Shown here piece after piece: positions 46,882 through 55,878 of a stretch of DNA of 64,000 bases. The notes below the pieces were generated by a model. That model did no database searches, was not told the DNA's origin, and was given only the letters and a program-made list of their open reading frames with translations. Every line of letters starts with the position of its first letter. Position 1 is the stretch's first letter. Source of the stretch: an uncultured Eisenbergiella sp. (lineage in GTDB: Bacteria; Bacillota; Clostridia; Lachnospirales; Lachnospiraceae); NCBI GenBank assembly GCA_947630215.1, contig CANRGX010000007.1:1-64000 (forward strand). Direction: 5' to 3'. The position numbers and the translations under genes are program-made.

Positions 46882-48054
46882 TTATAGCTGCTCTCCTACG
46901 GCAACATATTCCTGATTCAACGCTCCCTCACCTTTACACCGGTCGCAGAAAGCAATATATCCATTTTCAAAAGCATTTTCTACATCAAATCTTAGCAGCT
47001 CCCGCAGCATCTCCTGCCTGCTTAACCGATTGAAAACATCAAGCTGTATAATTTCATCCTTAGCGCATTCCTTTACCGAAGCAATTCCCGCAATATATGC
47101 GTTCCCCAACTGTCCGCAGGGAAAGATCATTCCATCTATGAGGGATCTGCGATCTAATTTACAATCCTCATAACGCTCAATCAGCTGTTCTTTTGTTAAG
47201 CCCGAAGGCTGCAGGGGATTTCCCAAATCAATCCACCTAAGAGTTCTGCTGAACACATATTTTATTTTGCTGTTATCCAGTACTTTCCTCAATTTATCAT
47301 ATTGCGTATCAGACGTTAACGGATGCCCGCAGGAGGAATAATCACTGATAAAAAAGTTCACATGATAGCGCACCAGCGTTTTTTGCAGTTCCTCCGTTGG
47401 AATAACAGTGCCGTTTGTCACAAGAGTAAATTCCCCAATCTTCTGTCTGTAATTTTCCCCAATATACTCTACCAACTCCTTCAATCGGGGATATAAAAGC
47501 GGCTCTCCCCCTACAAGCCTGAACCGCGCGGTCCAGTCGATATTGCAAAAATACCTTTCAAGATCTGCTTTTAAGCTTTCCAGTAAACGGTTTTTACGGT
47601 TTAACGCATAAGGCATATACGCCGCGCATTTTTTGCATCTTAACGTACATAATGTGGTAATTGGCATTTCCATATAGGGAACGGCCAGCTTCTGTTGGTA
47701 TTCCCAGCCCCAATAAGAAATAAAATACTGGTAATATGAGAAATCCGTATTTTCTTGATAGCCCATGCGCTTTAATTCTTCACAGATCGCATTTCTTGTG
47801 ACAGGATAATGATTGGTTATTATGATTTTGTGTCTCCGATCACTTAATAATTGTTTGACACTTTTTACTTCGTACCCCGCGAAAGATTTTCCGCATATCT
47901 GCTCATTTCTGTCAACAATATAAGCGATTTTCATAATATCACCGATGGATGCAATCAACGACTCCGCAAATTCTGTGCACCCCCAAAGAACATAGGTTTC
48001 TTCTCTGTTAAAAATAGTCATCCAATCGGCTATTTGCCTTGTCTCCTGCCTCAT
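46882..48054 (-). CDS. Radical SAM protein with N-terminal Rossmann-like domain and C-terminal cysteine-rich region
   Basis: TTLCTLRCKKCAAYMPY (CX3CX2C), RLVGGEPLLYPRLKEL, TNGT; N-terminal VLWGCTEFAESLI...IVDRNEQICGKSFAGYEV; C-terminal EDCKLDRRS, FPCGQ, FCDRCKG. Confidence 0.88.
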   Translation of the reverse strand: MRQETRQIADWMTIFNREETYVLWGCTEFAESLIASIGDIMKIAYIVDRNEQICGKSFAGYEVKSVKQLLSDRRHKIIITNHYPVTRNAICEELKRMGYQENTDFSYYQYFISYWGWEYQQKLAVPYMEMPITTLCTLRCKKCAAYMPYALNRKNRLLESLKADLERYFCNIDWTARFRLVGGEPLLYPRLKELVEYIGENYRQKIGEFTLVTNGTVIPTEELQKTLVRYHVNFFISDYSSCGHPLTSDTQYDKLRKVLDNSKIKYVFSRTLRWIDLGNPLQPSGLTKEQLIERYEDCKLDRRSLIDGMIFPCGQLGNAYIAGIASVKECAKDEIIQLDVFNRLSRQEMLRELLRFDVENAFENGYIAFCDRCKGEGALNQEYVAVGEQL

Positions 48055-48103
48055 CGTCTTGTTTCTCCTTTATCCAAATATGCAGGAAAATTGCGGCACA
48101 AAT

Positions 48104-49876
48104 TTATTCATTTTCATACGGCCACATTTTTTCCAGGGGGCCCGAAGTCATTTTCCCGTCTTCTCCTACGATTGCTTTTACTCTTGGGGAGACAGTTTCT
48201 TCCGGCAGTACCATCAATTCGCACAACATAGGTTCATCATCTGCCAGCAGCTTTGGCAGCAGCTTATCCAACTCCGTATTATTATGTATCTGATATGTCC
48301 GAAACCCATACGCTTCTGCGACTTTTGAAATCTCCGGCATAGTCAGCCCGCTGTTTTTGTCACTCGCCACATAATGTCCCGAAAAGTTATTGCGCTGCAT
48401 GGCCCGGATACTGGCATACCCGTCGTTATTCCAGATAAACATCTTGACGGGCAGTCCCAGCCGGTGCAGCGTCTCCAGTTCCTGAATATTTAATTGAAAG
48501 GCCCCGTCCCCGTTGATCAATACGGTTCTTCTTCTGTCATTCGCAATACAGGAACCAATCGCATAGGGCAGACCGAATCCCATGGAACCCAGGCCGGCCG
48601 CATTCTTCATCTTCTGTCCTTTTTTGAGTTGAAACGCCTGATATGTAATTTCACCCGCTCCTCCGGAGCTCTCCGGTACAATCACATCGTCCTCTCTCAA
48701 AAGCTCACACAGCTTTCCGATAAAGTAATAGGCGCTGACATAGCCGTTTACGTCCTTATGTTCTTTTGTAATAACAGGATATTTCTTTCTGATATTCCTG
48801 CAATATTCAATCCATTCCTTTCGTTCTGCCCGGATCCTGTCCGACCATACATCCGCAGCGTTTTCTTTCACCGCCTCCAACAGACCGTCCAGGAAATATC
48901 CCGCGTCGCATACGGCGTATGCCTCCTTTTCCATATCCATTCTGGCAATTTCGTTGGGATCAATATCGATAATAATTTTTTTTGCGCATTTTCCAAAGTT
49001 TCTGTCATTAAACGCCGTCACGCTCGTATCCAGGCGGCAGCCTATGGACAAAATAAAGTCGGCAGTCTGCAGGATAAGATTGGCTCCCCTGTCGCCCATA
49101 ATACCCGGATGCCCCACATATAAACCGTCCGTCTCAGCAAACATATCGATGGTCTTCCAGGTGGTTTCCACCGGCAAACCCAACTGTTCTACTAACTGAT
49201 AAAGCTTATCTTCCGCCCCGGATAATTTAATGCCGTTTCCGGCCAGAACAAGCGGTCTTTTACTTGTCTTTAACAGAAAAACCGTCCTGGCGATTGCTTC
49301 CCGGATATCCGGTTTCTCTGCCGCAGGATACTCAAAGCCCCGCAATAATGTCTCGTCCAGCAAAGCCGCCTGCACATCCAGCGGAATATCCAGCCAGACA
49401 GGCCCCGGCCTTCCGCTGGTAGCTTCGTAATATGCCCTTTCAAGGTGATAACGGATTTCCTCCGGGTTTAAAATCTGTACGGCATATTTTGTGATTCCCT
49501 TCACCATGGGAACGATCTGGACTTCCTGTGACCCGATCTGGCGCACTCCCTTATCGCCGACAAGATCGGCGCGTTTAGACTGCCCGGAAATAATGATCAT
49601 AGGGGTAGAATCAATCCATCCCGCCGTAACGCCGGTGATCGTATTCGTTGCACCGGGGCCGGACGTCACCAGAACCAGCCCGGGCGTATTGGTATGCTGA
49701 GCATAGGCCTCCGCGGCAATCGCAGCGCCCTGCTCATGTAAAAAGCAGACGTATTGGATTCCCGATTTTCCAATGGAATCATCCAGGTGCATCGCGCCTC
49801 CTCCCGGAAGCATAAACGCATGCCGGATCCCCTTCTCCTCCAAAAAACGAAATACGTAATCAGATAATTTTATCAT
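48104..49876 (-). CDS. Thiamine diphosphate-dependent enzyme, acetolactate synthase large subunit-like
   Basis: FMLPGGGAMHLDDSIGKSGIQYVCFLHEQGAAIAAEAYAQ ... LVTSGPGATNTITGV ... INGDGAFQLNIQELETLHRLGLPVKMFIWNNDGYASI. Confidence 0.93.
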   Translation of the reverse strand: MIKLSDYVFRFLEEKGIRHAFMLPGGGAMHLDDSIGKSGIQYVCFLHEQGAAIAAEAYAQHTNTPGLVLVTSGPGATNTITGVTAGWIDSTPMIIISGQSKRADLVGDKGVRQIGSQEVQIVPMVKGITKYAVQILNPEEIRYHLERAYYEATSGRPGPVWLDIPLDVQAALLDETLLRGFEYPAAEKPDIREAIARTVFLLKTSKRPLVLAGNGIKLSGAEDKLYQLVEQLGLPVETTWKTIDMFAETDGLYVGHPGIMGDRGANLILQTADFILSIGCRLDTSVTAFNDRNFGKCAKKIIIDIDPNEIARMDMEKEAYAVCDAGYFLDGLLEAVKENAADVWSDRIRAERKEWIEYCRNIRKKYPVITKEHKDVNGYVSAYYFIGKLCELLREDDVIVPESSGGAGEITYQAFQLKKGQKMKNAAGLGSMGFGLPYAIGSCIANDRRRTVLINGDGAFQLNIQELETLHRLGLPVKMFIWNNDGYASIRAMQRNNFSGHYVASDKNSGLTMPEISKVAEAYGFRTYQIHNNTELDKLLPKLLADDEPMLCELMVLPEETVSPRVKAIVGEDGKMTSGPLEKMWPYENE

Positions 49877-49885
49877 GCTTTTCCT

Positions 49886-50944
49886 TCAATCCTGTTTTTC
49901 AAACATTTTATATTCCACATACTCTGCAATTACATGCCCTATAAATATGTGTGCCTCCTGAATCCTCGGTGTCACCAATGACGGTACTTGAATCATATAA
50001 TCTGCCACATGGTTCAGCTCCGGGGTCTCAAATCCTCCCATAAGCAAAACCGATACGATCCCGTTCTGTCTGGCGTAGCGCAGCGCTTCCAGTACATTTT
50101 TGCTTGTCCCGCTGGTGGAAAGTCCGATTAACATATCCCCCTCGCGCGCCTTTGCCTCTAATTGCCTTGCGAACACCCTTTCAAAACTATAGTCATTTCC
50201 GATTGCGGTCAGCGTGGAGGTGTTGACTGACAGAGCTTCCGCATTCAGTCCGGGACGTTCTCTGTAAAACCGACTGATAAATTCCGTTGCGATATGCTGC
50301 GCATCCGCGGCGCTTCCGCCATTGCCGCACAGATAAATACATCCGCCTTTTCTCAGAACCGAAACCATCCTCTCTCCGACCGCCATAACTTTGTCTGTCA
50401 ATTCCTGATCGGATGCAAGTGTTTTAAATATATTCGTGTGTTCCTCGATTTTCTGATAAAAAAAATGCTGCGTGCAGTTTTCGTTGTTATATCTCTCCAA
50501 TATGGAAATAATTTCCCAAATACATCCTTTTCCGCCATCATTATGCAGAATCATATCCGCAGCGTTTTTCGCCGCGTCGATAGCGTTGGCCGGACATATG
50601 CCAAGCCCCGCATAGGAAAGCGGCTCCACGTCATATTTTCCATCGCCGATATAACAGATTCTTTCTCTGCCGATGCCGGTGTTCTTTTCGATCCGCTGCA
50701 GAGTTTCTTTTTTTGATTTATTGCCGCGGTAAAAAGAATGCCAGGGAAACCTTTTTTCAAAATAATTCACAATGTCCGTGTCCTCGCCGGTAATGGCGAC
50801 GAGCTTATATCCCCTGCGATGCAGTTCAAAAATAGCATCTATATCTTTTAGATTAACCAGCTTTTGTTCTTTCCCGTCAGAATCAACGATGACGGAACCG
50901 TCCGTTATAACGCCATCAATATCCAATACGATTAATTCGATCAT
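49886..50944 (-). CDS. Fusion of HAD phosphatase (KdsC-like) and SIS domain (GmhA-like)
   Basis: IELIVLDIDGVITDGSVIVDSDGKEQKLVNLKDIDAI ... CYIGDGKYDVEPL (KdsC-like), then GGCIYLCGNGGSAADAQHIATEFISRFYRERPGLNAEALSVNTSTLTAIGNDY (GmhA-like). Confidence 0.92.
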   Translation of the reverse strand: MIELIVLDIDGVITDGSVIVDSDGKEQKLVNLKDIDAIFELHRRGYKLVAITGEDTDIVNYFEKRFPWHSFYRGNKSKKETLQRIEKNTGIGRERICYIGDGKYDVEPLSYAGLGICPANAIDAAKNAADMILHNDGGKGCIWEIISILERYNNENCTQHFFYQKIEEHTNIFKTLASDQELTDKVMAVGERMVSVLRKGGCIYLCGNGGSAADAQHIATEFISRFYRERPGLNAEALSVNTSTLTAIGNDYSFERVFARQLEAKAREGDMLIGLSTSGTSKNVLEALRYARQNGIVSVLLMGGFETPELNHVADYMIQVPSLVTPRIQEAHIFIGHVIAEYVEYKMFEKQD

Positions 50945-50948
50945 AAAA

Positions 50949-51773
50949 TCAACCTCTGAGTTTTTTCTTTACTTCTTCTTCGGCGGCGGTCAGAACTTTT
51001 TCTCCCGTACCCATAATCTTTTCCGTCTTACGAATATCCCGAACCAATCCGCACAGCTCATGGGGCTCAATGGATGCTTTCTGATCGGAACCGTACATAT
51101 TCTTATCCAGTGTAATATGACGCTCGATGGAGGCCGCGCCTGCCGCAACCGCACAGATACTTACAAATATCCCTTTTTCATGTCCGCTGTATCCGACCTG
51201 GCAATGATATTTGTCTGCGAGTACCCGTATCAGCTTTAGATTTGCATCTTCCTCAGGCATAGGATAGGTACTGTTACAGTGCATCAGTTCAAAAGGACAG
51301 TTATGTTTCCTGAATATTTCCACCGCATGGTCAATCTCGGCATATGTACTCATGCCGGTGGCAATAAAGGTATACTTCCCCTCTCCGGCAATCTCCTCTA
51401 AAAGTTCATCGTTAACCAACATAGCGGAAGCTACCTTGTTAAATTTACAGTCGTACTGACGCAAAAATCTCTGGGAGTCCACATCCCATGCGGAGGCAAA
51501 CCATGCGATTCCTTTTTCCCTGCAATACCGGTTTATTTCATCGTACTCCTCCTTGCCAAACTCCAGCCCCTCCTTCTGGGCACGCTGAGTATTTCCCCAG
51601 GGGCTTTGCCTCGGGCTGTCCAGATACTCTTTGGAATACACCTTGTCCACAGTGCGCTTCTGAAATTTTACGGCATCACATCCTGCCGCTGCTGCGGCGT
51701 CGATCAGCTTTTTTGCAAGAGCCAAATCCCCGTTGTGGTTAATTCCGATTTCTGCAATAATCGTCGTTTTCAC
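50949..51773 (-). CDS. N-acetylneuraminate synthase-family protein lacking a SAF domain
   Basis: TTIIAEIGINHNGDLALAKKLIDAAAAAGCDAVKFQKRTVDKVYS ... ATGMSTYAEIDHAV ... LMHCNSTYPMPEEDANL ... GYSGHEKG; ends before any SAF domain. Confidence 0.92.
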   Translation of the reverse strand: MKTTIIAEIGINHNGDLALAKKLIDAAAAAGCDAVKFQKRTVDKVYSKEYLDSPRQSPWGNTQRAQKEGLEFGKEEYDEINRYCREKGIAWFASAWDVDSQRFLRQYDCKFNKVASAMLVNDELLEEIAGEGKYTFIATGMSTYAEIDHAVEIFRKHNCPFELMHCNSTYPMPEEDANLKLIRVLADKYHCQVGYSGHEKGIFVSICAVAAGAASIERHITLDKNMYGSDQKASIEPHELCGLVRDIRKTEKIMGTGEKVLTAAEEEVKKKLRG

Positions 51774-53125
51774 AATGCTTCTCCTTTAGTGCTGTTTACA
51801 ATCATTTTCACCATATAATCGATCCTGTCGTCTGTCATTCCCGGATATACCCCTACCCAAAAGCTGTCCCTCATGATCCGATCCGTATTTTCCAGAGAAC
51901 CGGCGACACGATACCCTTGTCCGCTCTTTCTCATTTCATCAAAGCAGGGGTGCTTGAGCAAATTGCCGGCAAAAAGCATTCTCGTCTGAATCCCTTTCGC
52001 CTCAATATTTCTCACAACACGGTTCCGATCCGTTCCTTCCTTACAGGTAATAAGAAATCCGAACCAGCTAGGCTCGGCGTTCTCACAGGCCTCCGGAAGA
52101 ATAAAAGCATTTTCCGTTCCCTTCAATCCCTCTTTCAAACGGTTAAAATTGTGCTTCCTGCGCTCCGTGAACCACGGTATTTTATCCACCTGCGCGCAGC
52201 CGACCGCGGCCTGCAGATCGGTGGCCTTCAGATTATAGCCAAAATGAGAATAAACATATTTATGGTCATATCCTGCCGGCAGTTCTCCATACTGCCCGTC
52301 AAACCGGTGTCCGCACAAATTATCCGTTCCGGACGGACAGATACAGTCACGTCCCCAATCCCGGAAGGAACGAAGTATCTTATGCAGTAACGGATTATCC
52401 GTATATACCGCTCCGCCCTCCCCTGTTGTCATATGATGCGGAGGATAAAAGCTCGACGTCCCGATATCGCCAATCGTTCCCGTATACTTTTGTGTACCGT
52501 CTATTGTATACTTCGATCCCAGCGCATCACAGTTATCTTCAATCAGCCACAATCCGTTTTCCTCACAAAACCGGCGCACATAAGCCAGATCGAACGGATT
52601 CCCCAAGGTATGCGCGAGCATGACCGCTTTTGTTTTCTCCGATAAGGCTTCCTTCAGCCTTGAGATGTCCACATTGTATTGCGGGATCGTCACATCCACG
52701 AACACCGGAACTGCCCCATACTGCAATATGGGGGTTACGGTAGTAGGAAACCCGGCGGCCACCGTGATCACTTCGTCGCCTCGTTTGATCCTCCTTTCTC
52801 CAAGCAGCGGAGAGGTAAGCGCCATAAAAGCAAGCAAATTGGCCGACGAGCCGGAATTAACCAGAGAGCAGAACCGAACGCACAGATAATCGGAAAGTTT
52901 TTTTTCTAATAAATCCGTAAATCTGCCGGAGGTAAGCCAAAAATCCAATAGAGCATCTGTCAGATTGAGCATTTCCTGTTCATCGTAAACTCTGGAAGCG
53001 TAAGGTATTCTATCGCCTTCCTTGAACGCTTTGAGCTGCTCCGGTTTCTTAAAATCGTTATAATAGTTTAGAATCAGTTCCTTGATCTGTTCTCTTGCTT
53101 GTGTCTCACTGTTCCATTTTCTCAT
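51770..53125 (-). CDS. rfbH: CDP-4-keto-6-deoxyglucose 3-dehydratase (E1/RfbH-like)
   Basis: LVNSGSSANLLAFMAL ... SSFYPPHHMTTGEGGAV (His in place of PLP lysine) ... RDWGRDCICPSGTDNLCGHRFDGQYGELPAGYDHKYVYSHFGYNLKATDLQAAVG. Confidence 0.95.
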   Translation of the reverse strand: MRKWNSETQAREQIKELILNYYNDFKKPEQLKAFKEGDRIPYASRVYDEQEMLNLTDALLDFWLTSGRFTDLLEKKLSDYLCVRFCSLVNSGSSANLLAFMALTSPLLGERRIKRGDEVITVAAGFPTTVTPILQYGAVPVFVDVTIPQYNVDISRLKEALSEKTKAVMLAHTLGNPFDLAYVRRFCEENGLWLIEDNCDALGSKYTIDGTQKYTGTIGDIGTSSFYPPHHMTTGEGGAVYTDNPLLHKILRSFRDWGRDCICPSGTDNLCGHRFDGQYGELPAGYDHKYVYSHFGYNLKATDLQAAVGCAQVDKIPWFTERRKHNFNRLKEGLKGTENAFILPEACENAEPSWFGFLITCKEGTDRNRVVRNIEAKGIQTRMLFAGNLLKHPCFDEMRKSGQGYRVAGSLENTDRIMRDSFWVGVYPGMTDDRIDYMVKMIVNSTKGEAL

Positions 53126-53164
53126 TTTTCTATCCCTTGTATTTGATAGCTTCTTAAAGTCCCT

Positions 53165-54235
53165 TCATCCGGTTTCATCCGTTTTGCGTATATACTCTCC
53201 TATTTCCCTCTCCATCTCCCGGGCAATATCCCCTTTTTCCAGATACACACGGGTGAACCGGCAAGTCTGCTCGACGGCTTTAGCAATATGCCAGCGCGGG
53301 ATCCAGCCGATTTTCTGTTTGATTTTTGAGCAGTCGAGCTTCAGAAAATTGGCCTCATGCGGCCCGCCTGCGTCTTGGGCCTCCCAGCTCTGTTCCTTCC
53401 CCCACTCTTTGCAGAATAAGGCGACCAGGTCGCCTGTTGTCACACAGTCCTCCTCGTTTGGCCCGACATTGTAGCAGCCGGCATACGATATATCTTCATA
53501 CTGCGCTCTGGCAATCATCAAGTAGGCAAAAAGCGGCTCCAGTACATGCTGATACGGTCTGATAGAGGAAGGATTTCTCACAATAATCGGCCGTCCCTGC
53601 AGAGCGGCCCTGACACAATCGGGAATAATCCTGTCCTGCGCAAAGTCTCCGCCGCCAATCACATTCCCGGCGCGCGCTGTAGAAACCGCAGTATTGCGCT
53701 GTGTCAGAAATGAGTCCCTATAACAATGCGTGATCAGTTCCGAGCAGGATTTGCTGTTGGAATATGGATCATATCCGTCCAGCGGTTCATATTCCCGATA
53801 CCCCCAGGCCCATTCCCGGTTCAGATATACCTTATCGGTTGTCACATTCAGAAACGATCTGACGCCCCCGTTGTTTCGGATACATTCACACAGATTGACC
53901 GTTCCCATGACGTTTGTCTCGAAGGTGCCGGCAGGATCCTGATAAGACCGTCGGACAATCGGCTGTGCGGCCAGATGAAATACAATTTCCGGCCGTGCTT
54001 CCTCAAAAGCCCTCCGCAGTCTGTCACGATCCCGCACATCGCCAAACACGCTGTGCAGCTTACCGGCCGTTCCGCTCAGATCATATAAATTGGGGCCTTC
54101 AGGCGGCGCCAGCGCGTATCCGGTCACGTCAGCGCCGGCATCCGTCAGCAGCTTGCACAGCCATGACCCTTTAAAGCCGGTGTGCCCGGTAACGAACACT
54201 TTTTTGCCCCGGTAAAACTCCAACGTTTCCTTCAT
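53165..54235 (-). CDS. rfbG: CDP-glucose 4,6-dehydratase
   Basis: FYRGKKVFVTGHTGFKGSWLCKLLTDAGADVTGYALAPPEGPNLY ... FHLAAQPIVRRSYQDPAGTFETNVMGTVNL ... TTDKVY. Confidence 0.96.
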   Translation of the reverse strand: MKETLEFYRGKKVFVTGHTGFKGSWLCKLLTDAGADVTGYALAPPEGPNLYDLSGTAGKLHSVFGDVRDRDRLRRAFEEARPEIVFHLAAQPIVRRSYQDPAGTFETNVMGTVNLCECIRNNGGVRSFLNVTTDKVYLNREWAWGYREYEPLDGYDPYSNSKSCSELITHCYRDSFLTQRNTAVSTARAGNVIGGGDFAQDRIIPDCVRAALQGRPIIVRNPSSIRPYQHVLEPLFAYLMIARAQYEDISYAGCYNVGPNEEDCVTTGDLVALFCKEWGKEQSWEAQDAGGPHEANFLKLDCSKIKQKIGWIPRWHIAKAVEQTCRFTRVYLEKGDIAREMEREIGEYIRKTDETG

Positions 54236-55008
54236 GTATCCCATACCTTCCACGGCGCTTCTCCGCTTTCCCACAAATCTTCCAATCTTTCCTTTTCCCG
54301 CAGCGTATCCATACATTGCCAGAAACCAGTATGCGTATAAGCCATAAGCTGGCCGTCTCGGATCATTTGATTGATCGGTTCCTTCTCAAATACAGTGTCA
54401 TCGCCTTTTAAGTACTGAAATATCGTCGGTTCACACACCATGAAGCCAACATTGATCACACTGCCGTCGGATTTATCCTTCTCCCGGAACCCCTCTATCC
54501 GATTATCCTTATCTATTTCCAGTACGCCGAACCGCTGTCCCACATTCATTGCCGTCACAGTGCAGCACCTTCCGTGCGACCGGTGAAATCTTACCAGTTT
54601 TTCTATGTTAATATCAGAAACACCGTCTCCGTAAGTCAGCAAAAACGGTTCCCCTCCGACATATTTTTCTATCCGTTTAATTCTTCCGCCTGTCATAGTA
54701 TCCAGTCCGGTATCTATTACAGACACCCGCCACGATTCAGAATGACTGGAATGTACTTCCATACGGTTTGCCTTCAAATCAAACGTTACATCAGAATTGT
54801 GGAGATAATAATTGGCAAACCACTCCTTAATCACCTGCTGCCTATACCCTGCGCATATAATAAAATCATTAAATCCGTAATACCCGTACAGCTTCATAAT
54901 GTGCCACAGGATCGGTTTCCCGCCTATTTCGATCATGGGCTTGGGCTTAAACATACTTTCTTCGCTGATTCTTGTCCCATAGCCTCCCGCGAGGATTACT
55001 ACCTTCAT
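54232..55008 (-). CDS. rfbF: Glucose-1-phosphate cytidylyltransferase
   Basis: MKVVILAGGYGTRISEESMFKPKPMIEIGGKPILWHIMKLYGYYGFNDFIICAGYRQQVIKEWFANYYLHNSDVTFD. Confidence 0.97.
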   Translation of the reverse strand: MKVVILAGGYGTRISEESMFKPKPMIEIGGKPILWHIMKLYGYYGFNDFIICAGYRQQVIKEWFANYYLHNSDVTFDLKANRMEVHSSHSESWRVSVIDTGLDTMTGGRIKRIEKYVGGEPFLLTYGDGVSDINIEKLVRFHRSHGRCCTVTAMNVGQRFGVLEIDKDNRIEGFREKDKSDGSVINVGFMVCEPTIFQYLKGDDTVFEKEPINQMIRDGQLMAYTHTGFWQCMDTLREKERLEDLWESGEAPWKVWDT

Positions 55009-55826
55009 TTTGATTTCTCCCGTTCTCCATCTGTAAACGCGGCGTATCTGTGCTTCAGATATATTTTTTCCAGCCATAACCGCCCGCTGTTCGGCACGAT
55101 CCTAGCGCATACCTCTTTGCCGTATGCCAGCAGAAGCCCCGCAAAACGTCCCGGTCCCGCTTTTGGCTGCAGACCATGCTTTCGCCTCACCGCTTCCGTT
55201 TCCCGATAGCGCAGCACGAACCGGGTAGAGGAAACACCCTGCAGGCAAAAGACGGCTATCAGCCTGTCCACATACAGAAACCGGGCCCCTTTTTCGTACA
55301 GCGTCAATAGATTGTCATAATCTGCGGCAATCCGATACTGCAAATCGAACGGAGTCTGCTTCAGTAATTCCCGCCGGATCAGACACGCCTGATGACAAAA
55401 CGGCATTTTCCGATTGATTGACGGAAAATCCGCCTTCCATACTGCCTGTCCCGCCTTTGCGCTTACGATGGCATCCCCGTACAGCACATCGGCCTTTTGC
55501 ACATCCTTCTTTCCGAAAATATCGGCCAATACATGGGGAGAGACAAACAAATCCCCGCTGTTCATAAAGAGGATCCATTCTCCCCGGCAGATGGCGACAG
55601 CCTGATTCATCGCATCGTATATGCCTCCATCCGGCGTATCCACATACCGAATCCTTCTGTCGGGATACTGTCTTATGACGGAATCGACGATTTCCGGTGT
55701 GGCATCCTTGGATCTGCCTCCTTTAATCACATACTCTAAGTCCCCATATTGCTGATCCAAAACGGAACACATGGTTTCCTCAATATGTGCCGCATCATTT
55801 TTCACCACAGTGATGACAGATACCAT
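55005..55826 (-). CDS. Glycosyltransferase family 2 protein
   Basis: MVSVITVVKNDAAHIEETMCSVLDQQYGDLEYVIKGGRSKDATPEIV ... DGGIYDAMNQAVAICRGEWILFMNSGD. Confidence 0.9.
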   Translation of the reverse strand: MVSVITVVKNDAAHIEETMCSVLDQQYGDLEYVIKGGRSKDATPEIVDSVIRQYPDRRIRYVDTPDGGIYDAMNQAVAICRGEWILFMNSGDLFVSPHVLADIFGKKDVQKADVLYGDAIVSAKAGQAVWKADFPSINRKMPFCHQACLIRRELLKQTPFDLQYRIAADYDNLLTLYEKGARFLYVDRLIAVFCLQGVSSTRFVLRYRETEAVRRKHGLQPKAGPGRFAGLLLAYGKEVCARIVPNSGRLWLEKIYLKHRYAAFTDGEREKSK

Positions 55827-55878
55827 GCGTTCTCACCCGTTCCCCAAAAACAGAGTTTCCAGCCGCCTGCACCGGCCT

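Noticed and set aside
48104-49876. Housekeeping acetolactate synthase (ilvB)
   Set aside because: No ilvN/ilvC/ilvD nearby; the gene is embedded in sugar nucleotide genes, so a sugar-modifying ThDP role is more likely, though not proven.
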